From: Trichormus variabilis 0441
GTDB lineage: Bacteria; Cyanobacteriota; Cyanobacteriia; Cyanobacteriales; Nostocaceae
Assembly (NCBI RefSeq): GCF_009856605.1
Contig: NZ_CP047242.1
Location: forward strand, 2,424,001-2,488,000
DNA length: 64,000 nt
Reading direction: 5' to 3'
The notes under the pieces are model-generated. The model worked only from the letters and a program-made list of their open reading frames with translations. It was not told the DNA's origin and did no database searches. Position numbers and translations under genes: made by a program. This document shows positions 16,737 to 24,363 of the stretch, one piece after another. The first letter of the stretch is position 1, and each line of letters begins with the position of its first letter.

Positions 16737-17886
16737 TCAGAAAACAATTGATTTAACCAATGAATTAATCAGTTGTTTTCAAGCAGCACAAGGTAAGACT
16801 CAAGGCTTTTTGGAAAATCAACTTTTGGATTTAGAAGGAGACGCTACAGATTATCGAGTTAAGCGGGGTTTAGCTTACATTATCAAAAGCAATTTCTGCA
16901 CCTTTGAAGTAGTGAGTCCTCTAGAACCACCAATATTGAGAGAAAGAGTGTTTTCCTTGGCTGCGAAATCCGCACCTAGTCGGGAATCAACACAACTGAC
17001 ATTGAGCAAAATTGCTGATGAATTAACTCAAGAATTAGAACGGGAAATTTTACTAGAACAAGTCCGTGATGGACTTTATGCTGATTTGTCTGAAAATAAG
17101 ATTTTGACAAACTTTGATGTTCCCACACCAGTAGATATATTAAATCGCTATAACTTGTCCCAGGTGCAGGGAATATTCTATAAAGCGAGTAAGTTAATTT
17201 TAAATGCTCATCGCAATGTTCCAGGGGAATATAAACTCTTATTCCGCTATCTCAAGCTATTTCAACTCATGGCTTACATTGAAGGTGATGCTGACCACGG
17301 GTTTACAATTACCGTTGACGGGCCGACCAGCTTATTTAATTCTAGTACACGCTATGGGTTAGCGATCGCCAAACTTATCCCCGCCTTACTTCATGTCACC
17401 AAATGGAGTCTAGCAGCCACATTACAAACCCGTGATGTCTACACAGATACATGGAAAACAGGCAGATTTACCCTTAATTCCGAATGCGGTTTAGTCTCTC
17501 ATTACTCCAAAGGTAAACCCTACGATAGTATGCTAGAAGCATCCTTTGCTGATAAATGGGATGCCTTAAAAACAGCATGGGCATTAGAAAGAGAAGTAGA
17601 TTTAATTCCCATTCCTGGGAGTGTGATGATTCCCGACTTTCGCTTAGTTCATCCTGATGGTAGAGAATTTTTATTAGAAATAGTTGGTTATTGGCGACCA
17701 GAATATTTACAAAAAAAGTTTTCTCAAGTCCGGCGTTCTGGTTGCGATAATTTAATCTTGGCAATCTCGGAAAGATTGAATTTGGAAAAAGCCGGAGTTA
17801 AGTTAGATAATGTGCCGGCAAAAATCATTTGGTTTAAAGATAAATTATTACCAAAATCTGTTTTAGCCGTGTTGGATGAAACCTAG
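16666..17886 (+). CDS. Bax1-like nuclease (DUF790 family), XPB partner
   Basis: A 406-residue DUF790 protein. MLPTELLSHRLNGEEIIPKR is the family's typical N-terminus and fixes the start even though it lies 71 bp inside the helicase gene. The C-terminal part carries a PD-(D/E)XK-like nuclease core: FADKWDALK, then IPDFRLVHPDGREFLLEIVG (Asp, and Glu-x-Val) and a downstream Lys/Gln-rich helix (YLQKKFSQV). Archaeal Bax1 binds XPB and cuts bubble DNA, a suggested nucleotide-excision-repair-like unit. The overlapping pair implies coupled translation and a complex. Activity in cyanobacteria, which also have UvrABC, is inferred. Confidence 0.83.
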   Translation: MLPTELLSHRLNGEEIIPKRLKIDQKTIDLTNELISCFQAAQGKTQGFLENQLLDLEGDATDYRVKRGLAYIIKSNFCTFEVVSPLEPPILRERVFSLAAKSAPSRESTQLTLSKIADELTQELEREILLEQVRDGLYADLSENKILTNFDVPTPVDILNRYNLSQVQGIFYKASKLILNAHRNVPGEYKLLFRYLKLFQLMAYIEGDADHGFTITVDGPTSLFNSSTRYGLAIAKLIPALLHVTKWSLAATLQTRDVYTDTWKTGRFTLNSECGLVSHYSKGKPYDSMLEASFADKWDALKTAWALEREVDLIPIPGSVMIPDFRLVHPDGREFLLEIVGYWRPEYLQKKFSQVRRSGCDNLILAISERLNLEKAGVKLDNVPAKIIWFKDKLLPKSVLAVLDET

Positions 17887-17890
17887 TACT

Positions 17891-17951
17891 TAGACCATTT
17901 CTTGATAAAGATGCACTTTATTCTGTATTTTAGAGACGTTGCATAGATGTA
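17891..17951. repeat. Second copy of the GATGCACTTTATTCTGTA repeat
   Basis: Resembles 1641-1704 through the shared GATGCACTTTATTCTGTA core and the AGAGACGTT segment, but the right arm of the hairpin is degraded. Confidence 0.55.
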
Positions 17952-18096
17952 ACACCATTTCACTAAAATTCTGATACAAATCCGAACCCAGAAACCTCTG
18001 CAAAATATAGGTTTCTTAATTTTGAATTTTGAATTGGTATAAGGGTTTTGAAGCAGAGTTAGTATTATTTAACATGAGTTCGATAAATTTGGAAGA

Positions 18097-18365
18097 ACCC
18101 CTCTCCAAACCTCTCTCCGACGCGGGGCTACTGTGTACACACAAATCCTCTGATCCCCCTAAATCCCCCTTAAAAAGGGGGACTTAAAGAAAAATTCCCC
18201 CTTTTTTAAGGGGGGCTAGGGGGGATCAAAATGCTACTAGGCAACTTTATCAGACTTGTGTGTACACCGTAGCGACGCGGGGAGAGGCTTAAAACCCTAA
18301 TTATTTGGTACTCAGTTATAGATTTTCAGCCCCTTCCCTACAAGGGAAGGGGTTGGGGTTAGGTT
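18097..18365. repeat. Composite repeat interrupted by a MITE
   Basis: The outer element runs from CCCCTCTCCAAACCTCTCTCC to AAGGGGTTGGGGTTAGG and contains the stem CCCCTTCCCT (18330-18339) / AGGGAAGGGG (18343-18352). It is related to the blocks near 1-300, 57950-58060 and 62684-62763. It is split by the MITE at 18128-18272. The 495-bp gap 17887-18381 has no gene. Confidence 0.6.
18128..18272. mobile_element. 145-bp MITE with 17-bp terminal inverted repeats
   Basis: Ends are CTACTGTGTACACACAA and TTGTGTGTACACCGTAG (16 of 17 positions inverted-match). Both sides carry the direct repeat CGACGCGGGG (18118-18127 and 18273-18282), which looks like a 10-bp target-site duplication. The inside is itself a long hairpin (18152-18227) built of GATCCCCCTAAATCCCCC-type arms. 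It carries no reading frame and so depends on a transposase elsewhere. Confidence 0.7.
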
Positions 18366-18381
18366 CCGTCGAATTCACGTA

Positions 18382-20577
18382 TTACTTAAGATAAATTAAT
18401 AGATTCAACCCTGGGATAGTGCGGGATAGTGTCCACAGAACCAGGGTGATGTAGAGTACGCCTAAACTCCATTGATACCAAGCCAGGGTAGCGATAATTC
18501 CCGGTAAATGTTCGTCTCTGAGGCGAATATCGTTAAATCCCAACCTGACTAAATTATTGAGGCTAAAGTCATAATAATTGAGCCAGTTCCAATGGCGATC
18601 GCTTAATAATGGCATATATCTTTCCCGAAAGGTGGGATTTCGGGGAATGACTGGTAAACGTCCAATCAGTAACCGCAGTTGTCTAAAGGTTCCGTCTTCT
18701 GTGAAGTAAGAAACATTGATTAAATCGTGATAACGACCTTGTTGATAAAGGCGCATCAATAAAGTTACAGGTACGGGAACGATAATAATCAAAATACAGC
18801 CGAGTGTGAGCAAAGGCTGTTCCGCATTCTGAAAAATAGCTAATAAACTAAAAAACTCTAAACAGCTAAAACTAATCAGGACAGAAACGGTTTCGTAGTA
18901 GGTGGGAATAATTGGTACAGGACGCAGACGACGGGCGCGATCTACTAACCAAAAAACTAACCCAAAATAAGCGATCGCTACTCCCCCCACCCCAAACACT
19001 AACCAAAAGTTTGTACCGTAGCCACTCAACAACAGCAATACACTCAAAGCTAACCACAGCCAAGCTTCCAGCAACCAGCTTCCCAAGGAGAGAGGTTCCG
19101 CAACTACTAGGCGATCGCTCAGTTTATTGTATATTTCTAAATCGATGTCTGCTAAAGTCAATAACTCACTACTATTGCGAAATGCTTTGATTTGCCGACG
19201 TTGGTCAATGACATTTGCTTGTGTAGGAGAAAAACCCAACTTAACTAAATTTACTACAGAAGCACTATTAATATTTGTGCCGATTAAACGTTTACTTAAC
19301 TCTTTGAGGCGTAATTGTTGTTTAGTATATTCTAATTGATTTGCATCAGCAACTTGCTGTTGCTGACGGAAATTCTGCCCCAAATTTCGCAAAACATTTT
19401 GATTACCTTGCAATGTGGGAATATCAAACATTTGCCCAATCTGCCCAGGATTACCTAAAATTTTGGCTTGATTAGAATTAAAAGTTAATCCAGGGACATT
19501 TAAAAATGATGATGATGAGAATATGGCATCACTAAAATCTGCTTGATTGAGAATACTTGCACCACGTAAATCTACAGGTTGATTAAATAATGCTTCTCGA
19601 AAAATGACTGCTTGCTCAAAAGTTGTTTCTACTAAAGATAGTGACTGATTAAAATTAGCTCTGGTAAATTGTGCTTGATTGGCAAACCTCACCCCAGAGA
19701 AATCGGCATTATCTTGCCACTGGACACCACTAAATTTAGCCAATTGCTTAAACTGGGCTTCATTGAAATTAACCACACTTTCAAAAGTGATTCTTTGAAA
19801 ATTAGCCGTCTCCTGAAATTGAGTTTGTTTAAAATTAGCTTTGTCAAAGAAAACACTGTCTTGAAAATCGCTGGCTTGTCTAAAACTGGCATTATTAAAG
19901 TTTACCCCACGGCTAAATCTACTTTCATGCCAGTGAGTTGGCTGGAGAAAAGTAGCATTTTTAGCATTGACAGATTGCAGAAAAAACGTGTTGACAAAGG
20001 TGACTTCTCCGTTAAATCGGGTTTGTTCCAGAGTTAAAGCACCGCGAAAAACAGTCACATCACTTGATACTGTTGACTGAGTTCCTAGAAGCGATCGACA
20101 ATCTTTAGAATTAGGTAAACTTGCAGCCAATGATTGCAAACAAACCAGGCGCAAGCGTTCCAATTGTTCTTGTTCAGTTTTGGTAAAAATAGGAGCGATC
20201 GCCTGAGCATACAAAGGTGTTCTTAAACCCAAATCACTACCCACAAAATCCCCTTGAATCAGAGAATAACTCAAGTCTAAACCTAAAGGTTTCGCACCAG
20301 TTTTTTGCAATTCTTTACGCAACAATTGATAAAATCCATCTCGAAACACGGAGTTTTCTGGACGCAAATCAATTACCAATTGCCGCAAATCTACAGTTAA
20401 ATTTCCTTCCCGTAGAGTTGGTGCGCGTAATCGCTCTTGTAATAATTCCAGGGTTAATGGAGTGCGTTCTGGTTGTGTTGGTGCAGCCCAAACTGGCGAA
20501 GGGAGCAGTAATACTAACAACGCACACAAAATTATAAAAAATTTAGCTTTTCGCCAGCAAGTCAACAAATTATGCAA
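18382..20577 (-). CDS. Secreted/membrane pentapeptide-repeat protein with HhH segment
   Basis: A 731-residue multi-domain protein of unknown role. Residues 1-31 form a signal peptide (FFIILCALLVLLLPSPVWA). A long pentapeptide-repeat region (about 170-360) shows the A(D/N)FxxxxF rhythm, for example FNNASFRQASDFQDSVF and ADFSGVRFANQAQF, predicting a right-handed quadrilateral beta-helix. A helix-hairpin-helix of the ComEA type follows (NINSASVVNLVKLGFSPTQA, about 435-455). The C-terminal third has about five membrane helices, starting with WLLEAWLWLALSVLLLLSGY. The gene lies 12 bp downstream of an MDR oxidoreductase gene on the same strand. The combination suggests a periplasmic repeat domain anchored in the inner membrane; function is not known. 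Confidence 0.85.
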   Translation of the reverse strand: MHNLLTCWRKAKFFIILCALLVLLLPSPVWAAPTQPERTPLTLELLQERLRAPTLREGNLTVDLRQLVIDLRPENSVFRDGFYQLLRKELQKTGAKPLGLDLSYSLIQGDFVGSDLGLRTPLYAQAIAPIFTKTEQEQLERLRLVCLQSLAASLPNSKDCRSLLGTQSTVSSDVTVFRGALTLEQTRFNGEVTFVNTFFLQSVNAKNATFLQPTHWHESRFSRGVNFNNASFRQASDFQDSVFFDKANFKQTQFQETANFQRITFESVVNFNEAQFKQLAKFSGVQWQDNADFSGVRFANQAQFTRANFNQSLSLVETTFEQAVIFREALFNQPVDLRGASILNQADFSDAIFSSSSFLNVPGLTFNSNQAKILGNPGQIGQMFDIPTLQGNQNVLRNLGQNFRQQQQVADANQLEYTKQQLRLKELSKRLIGTNINSASVVNLVKLGFSPTQANVIDQRRQIKAFRNSSELLTLADIDLEIYNKLSDRLVVAEPLSLGSWLLEAWLWLALSVLLLLSGYGTNFWLVFGVGGVAIAYFGLVFWLVDRARRLRPVPIIPTYYETVSVLISFSCLEFFSLLAIFQNAEQPLLTLGCILIIIVPVPVTLLMRLYQQGRYHDLINVSYFTEDGTFRQLRLLIGRLPVIPRNPTFRERYMPLLSDRHWNWLNYYDFSLNNLVRLGFNDIRLRDEHLPGIIATLAWYQWSLGVLYITLVLWTLSRTIPGLNLLIYLK

Positions 20578-20589
20578 TAGGATTCTCTA

Positions 20590-21597
20590 TCATTCATCGC
20601 TAATCAGCAGAACAATTTTACCCGCAATACTGCCAGATTCAAGTAACTGATGAGCTTTAGCTGCATCTTGCAAAGGAAACTTATGACTAACGTGAATTTT
20701 TAACTTACCTTGATCAATCCAATCAGCACATTCTGTCAAAATTTCTGCCTGGTGTTGCTGGGCTTCTACTAAATTTAAAAACATCGGTGTCAGCATTAAT
20801 TCCAAACCAATACGTAAATTGCGGTTTCTAGCAACTTTCCAAACTGTATTTGCATCTGGTTCCAAAATCGTCACAATATCGCCATAGATACGCACGGCGG
20901 GAAAGGTTTTGTGAAAAGTGTCGCCGCCAACAGTATCAAAAGCTAAATCTACACCTTCGCCGTTCGTCCAATTTAAAGCAGCTTGGGCAAAATCTGTATT
21001 TTTATAGAAAATCACATGATCCGCACCCAGTTGTTTTACAAAATGCGCCTTATCTTCCGAACCAACCGTAGTGGCGACAGTTGCACCTTTCAGTTTTGCT
21101 AATTGAATGGCTACATGACCCACACCACCCGCACCCGCATGAATTAAAACTTTCTCTCCAGGTTCTAATCTTCCCCGTTCATATAAAGCCTCCCAAGCGG
21201 TGATTAGTACCAACGGTGCGGCGGCGGCTTCAGCAAAGGTCAGAGAAGCTGGCTTACGGGCAACAAAACGTTCATCAACAACAGTATATTCAGCGTAATT
21301 GCCTTGATGTCCCCCTAAACCACCATTGCAAAAATACACTGCATCCCCCGCACCAAAACTCTGGACACCAGCGCCCACCGCTTCCACAATACCCGCACCA
21401 TCACATCCTAAAATGGCAGGCATTTTCTCAGGGTAAAAAGTTCCACGCTTGCGTAGTTTAGTATCAATGGGGTTAATACCAGCAGCTACCAAACGAACTA
21501 AAAGTTCTGTACTACCCACAGGAAGACTAGGATTGGGTACTTCCTGCAATTGCAGTACTTCAGGATTCCCCTGTGTGGTCATGAGAACAGCTTTCAC
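20590..21597 (-). CDS. Zinc-independent MDR (quinone oxidoreductase-like)
   Basis: A 335-residue medium-chain dehydrogenase/reductase. The NADPH-binding Rossmann motif AGAGGVGHVAIQLAK lies mid-protein (about 150-164), the catalytic-domain segment AAGINPIDTKLRKRGTFYP near 38-56, and GCDGAGIVEAVGAGV near 64-78. The usual zinc-binding Cys/His set is absent, placing it with quinone oxidoreductase/zeta-crystallin-like enzymes. The start is GTG (MKAVLMTT), preceded by GGAGG at 8 nt; the longer frame from 21699 adds 34 residues unlike the family. The substrate is unknown. It probably shares a transcript with the pentapeptide protein gene 12 bp downstream. Confidence 0.87.
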   Translation of the reverse strand: MKAVLMTTQGNPEVLQLQEVPNPSLPVGSTELLVRLVAAGINPIDTKLRKRGTFYPEKMPAILGCDGAGIVEAVGAGVQSFGAGDAVYFCNGGLGGHQGNYAEYTVVDERFVARKPASLTFAEAAAAPLVLITAWEALYERGRLEPGEKVLIHAGAGGVGHVAIQLAKLKGATVATTVGSEDKAHFVKQLGADHVIFYKNTDFAQAALNWTNGEGVDLAFDTVGGDTFHKTFPAVRIYGDIVTILEPDANTVWKVARNRNLRIGLELMLTPMFLNLVEAQQHQAEILTECADWIDQGKLKIHVSHKFPLQDAAKAHQLLESGSIAGKIVLLISDE

Positions 21598-21817
21598 AAT
21601 TGTTTCCTCCAGCCTGAAGTTAGATGCACACTTATACCAATTCAAAATTCCCTGCGGGAACGCCAAGGGCGAACAAAATTCAAAATCAATACAGAACAAG
21701 CGTTTGGGGCTATATATCTGTCCCCTTCTTTTTTCAAATTGGTATTAGATGCACACTTATTATAGGCAGTCCCCATGAAACAAGTTTCATAGTCATAGAT
21801 GAAAGATATCTTTCCCC

Positions 21818-21849
21818 TACACCCTTACACCCTTACACCCTTACACCCC
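21818..21849. repeat. Octamer array TACACCCT x4
   Basis: Four direct copies of the 8-mer TACACCCT (last one TACACCCC). Similar arrays sit near 22474-22515, 39070-39119 and 42558-42588. Confidence 0.75.
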
Positions 21850-21854
21850 TAAAC

Positions 21855-22286
21855 TCATCTGCGATTGCGACATTGTAGCGGATAACGATTACCCCGCCAT
21901 GTTGTCCAACCATCTGCAATCTTAGTACGACTGTTGTATCTAAGATACCAATCATCTTGCTCTGCACCTAAATAGCGAATCCCTAAATCCTGTCTTTGTC
22001 TGCTGGAAAAACGTTTTCCTAAAGGAACCCACGCACTACCATTATCACTAAACCGTCCGATGAGACGGACACCAGAAGTAGTAGAGCAAATATTACCATC
22101 ACAAGTAGTTTGTGGGTCATCTACTACTTTCCATTGCATTTGGGCTGGTCTACCGTCAATATTACAGTCCCATAAACCAAAGAACCACTCACCAGCAACT
22201 TGACTAGCTTGGGTATGACTAGATATTAATACCAAACTTGCAGGAGCGATCGCCAAGCCTAAAAGCCATTTTGTGATGCTTTTCAT
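21855..22286 (-). CDS. Secreted hypothetical protein (possibly DUF6006)
   Basis: A 143-residue protein with an N-terminal signal peptide (KWLLGLAIAPASLVLISSHTQA, cleavage near 27). The mature part is rich in Trp, Gly and Arg and has conserved-looking segments GEWFFGLWDCNIDGRPAQMQ, DGNICSTTSGVRLIGRFSD and WTTWRGNRYPLQC. Four cysteines could form two disulfides. It resembles what I recall as the cyanobacterial DUF6006 family, with no known function; this is recall, not a search. It may be a small periplasmic beta-rich protein. Confidence 0.75.
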   Translation of the reverse strand: MKSITKWLLGLAIAPASLVLISSHTQASQVAGEWFFGLWDCNIDGRPAQMQWKVVDDPQTTCDGNICSTTSGVRLIGRFSDNGSAWVPLGKRFSSRQRQDLGIRYLGAEQDDWYLRYNSRTKIADGWTTWRGNRYPLQCRNRR

Positions 22287-22419
22287 GATACTTCACCAAT
22301 ACCTAAAGTTAAGCTGTACTTTCCATTAACTCATATGTATTAGCGTTGCTGTTTATGCAGGTAATCGATTACCCAGCTACCACTAACAGCACTAAGTCAT
22401 TCCCTCTCCTGTATATCAA

Positions 22420-22548
22420 TAGGACTTACGCATGAAAACGAAAGATCAAGGGTGTGAGGGTATAGGGGTAACTTGAAACCCCTTACACCCCTATACCCTC
22501 ACACCCTTACACCCAGTCTCAACAGACAACCTGTGTGCGTAAGTCTCA
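22420..22548. mobile_element. MITE with TAGGACTTACGCA ends, copy 1
   Basis: Left end TAGGACTTACGCA and right end TGCGTAAGTCTCA are inverted repeats, flanked by the direct repeat TATCAA (22414-22419 and 22549-22554). It shares ends and internal sequence (GAAAGATCAAGGG, GTCTCAACAGACAAC) with the copy at 42427-42622. No reading frame. Confidence 0.75.
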
Positions 22549-22555
22549 TATCAAA

Positions 22556-22590
22556 TAAAAAGCCCCCGGAAAATCCCAGGGGTGTTTAAG
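22556..22590 (-). terminator. Candidate terminator on the minus strand
   Basis: Read on the minus strand, CCCCTGG-loop-CCGGGGG is followed by CTTTTTATTT. The nearest upstream gene on that strand, the AI-2E-type transporter, ends 260 bp away, so the transcript would have a long 3' region or this could end an unidentified small RNA in 22591-22848. I see no convincing protein gene there. A second hairpin, AGGTGAT (22791-22797) / ATCACCT (22820-22826), lies 23 bp past the transporter stop. Confidence 0.45.
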
Positions 22591-22848
22591 TATGCCATCA
22601 ACTCTATTCCTAAATATAGAGAATGCCATTGACTGGACTTTAGCGCATCCGCATAAATGCAATAATTGCATAATTTTAATGCTTGTTTGGAAACTAAGTG
22701 GAATTTTGGTCAGAGAAAATGTATATTTACGATACTTTTGCGACCATTATGCAGCAGCAAATTGGGTGAAAACTCAAGAAAACGTGAATTAGGTGATCGC
22801 GGAACCCCTAGCTTTGCTAATCACCTATATAAAAATAGTTACATCACC

Positions 22849-23952
22849 TCATGATGACGTTGATTCTGGACTCAAGGCTTCTGTCGTGGTTTCTGTCGAT
22901 AAAACATTCTCAATACCAGTAGTTAAGGATGGGAAACCATCGACTGCATCCTTGATTAAACCAGCAACAGGGACAGCAATCAGCAATCCTAGCAAACCGC
23001 CGATGTATGTTCCCACAAGCAAAGAAACTAACACCCAAATTGGTCGTAAGCCTGTAAAACTACCTAAAAGACGGGGTGCGATCGCCTGATCAATAATTTG
23101 GTCAATGACCACGGCTACTGCTAAAATCTTCAACGCTAACCAAAAGTCATGGGTAGCCACAATCAACGTAATCACAATCAAGCTAACAACATCACCGAAA
23201 GGAATTAAGCTTAAAAACCCAACTCCTAAGCCAAACAGTAACCCAAACTGCACTTGAAAAGCTAAAAACAAAAGAGTTTGAGAAGTTCCCATCAGTAAAG
23301 CTAAAGTCCCTTGTCCAATCAAATAATTTTGAAAGTTCTTCTGAATAGATTGGTTTAATTTTTGAGCCAAAGATATAGGTAACTTTTTAAATATTCCTTC
23401 CCAAATTCTTTGCCCATCTACTAGCAAGTAAAAAGTGATAACTACTGTAACTATAGCTTCAGAGATACTATCTACTGTTTCTACAATAATCTTAAAAGTT
23501 TGATTAGAAACAGACTCTAATTCATCAGGGATTTTATCAATAATTCGTGTTAATATTTGCCCTATATTCAACTTAAAATGTTGACCAACAGCCCAATCAT
23601 TTAAGTTCTGTAGTTTTTCTTGGCTAGAATCAATCCATAGGGGTAAAACTTTGGCAATTTCATGAAATTGCTCTATTGCTATAGGTAATAAAGTGACACC
23701 TGAAGCAATTAAGATAATCACAGTCAGAACAAAAACTAATCCTACTGCATTACCACGTTTAATACCCCGTTTCTGAAGAGAAGAAACAGGGTAGTTTAAA
23801 ACAAATGCCAGTAATATTGCCAGGACGAATATTGTTACTAACGGTTTAAAATACTGGAAAAATGCGAAAACTAACCAACCATTTAAACAAACTAGAGGAA
23901 ACAGTAGGGTTATTATTAACCATTTAAGCAACTGATTGAGTGAAATATTCAT
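22849..23952 (-). CDS. AI-2E family transporter (PerM/YdiK-like permease)
   Basis: A 367-residue polytopic membrane protein. Hydrophobic segments begin at residue 11 (WLIITLLFPLVCLNGWLVFA), then 35-60, 66-90, a long soluble middle part (about 95-150) and five more helices. The family signature is the C-terminal DQAIAPRLLGSFTGLRPIWV and the GLLIAVPVAGLI end. Members are called AI-2 exporters by homology, but most have unknown cargo. It is monocistronic and flanked by MITE-like repeats on both sides. Confidence 0.85.
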   Translation of the reverse strand: MNISLNQLLKWLIITLLFPLVCLNGWLVFAFFQYFKPLVTIFVLAILLAFVLNYPVSSLQKRGIKRGNAVGLVFVLTVIILIASGVTLLPIAIEQFHEIAKVLPLWIDSSQEKLQNLNDWAVGQHFKLNIGQILTRIIDKIPDELESVSNQTFKIIVETVDSISEAIVTVVITFYLLVDGQRIWEGIFKKLPISLAQKLNQSIQKNFQNYLIGQGTLALLMGTSQTLLFLAFQVQFGLLFGLGVGFLSLIPFGDVVSLIVITLIVATHDFWLALKILAVAVVIDQIIDQAIAPRLLGSFTGLRPIWVLVSLLVGTYIGGLLGLLIAVPVAGLIKDAVDGFPSLTTGIENVLSTETTTEALSPESTSS

Positions 23953-23956
23953 ATAT

Positions 23957-24016
23957 AAATCAGATTTGATTTTTGAAAAATATAAGTATGTGTAGGGTGG
24001 GTAATGCCCACCCTAT
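23957..24016. repeat. Partial inverted copy of the GGGTGGGC hairpin MITE
   Basis: Its reverse complement (ACCCTAC...TTTTTCAAAAATCAA) resembles the right half of the element at 24092-24240. The hairpin GTAGGGTGGGTAATGCCCACCCTA lies at 23992-24015, just upstream of the AI-2E-type gene. Confidence 0.55.
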
Positions 24017-24091
24017 CTTATTTTTGTTGAGCATTGCTAAATACATTTTATAAATTAAGTATGAATCTTATAGTTAATGTCAGTTGTTTTT

Positions 24092-24240
24092 ATAGGAATC
24101 CGATTTGATTTCTGTTGGCGTAGCCTGCGCTTGCGCATAAAATTCTCATTATCTGTAGGGTGGGCATTGCCCACAGGCTCATGGTTTTGGTGGGCAATGC
24201 CCACCCTACGTATATTTCAAAAATCAAGTATGAGTCCTAT
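24092..24240. mobile_element. 149-bp MITE with GGGTGGGC hairpin, copy 1
   Basis: Ends ATAGGAATCCGATTTGATTT and AAATCAAGTATGAGTCCTAT form imperfect inverted repeats. The centre is a hairpin with arms GTAGGGTGGGCATTGCCCAC and GTGGGCAATGCCCACCCTAC around the loop AGGCTCATGGTTTTG. Flanking sequence TATAGTTAATxTCAGTTGTTTTT is duplicated on both sides (24070-24091 and 24246-24268). Confidence 0.65.
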
Positions 24241-24314
24241 ATATATAGTTAATTTCAGTTGTTTTTCTATCTACTTTAAATCCTTATCCTGGCATAACCT
24301 GCATTAAAAATTCT

Positions 24315-24356
24315 TGACCACTGACCACTGACTACTGACTACTAACAACTGACAAA
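24315..24356. repeat. STRR heptad array (TGACCAC/TGACTAC)
   Basis: Six heptads, TGACCAC, TGACCAC, TGACTAC, TGACTAC, TAACAAC, TGACAAA. This is the short tandemly repeated repetitive type known from heterocystous cyanobacteria. It ends 7 bp from the pyrF-pyrE stop codon. Confidence 0.8.
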
Positions 24357-24363
24357 TTAAGTT

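Noticed and set aside
22592-22792. 66-codon frame between a MITE and the transporter gene
   Set aside because: No similarity or ribosome binding site; sequence mostly AT-rich hairpins.
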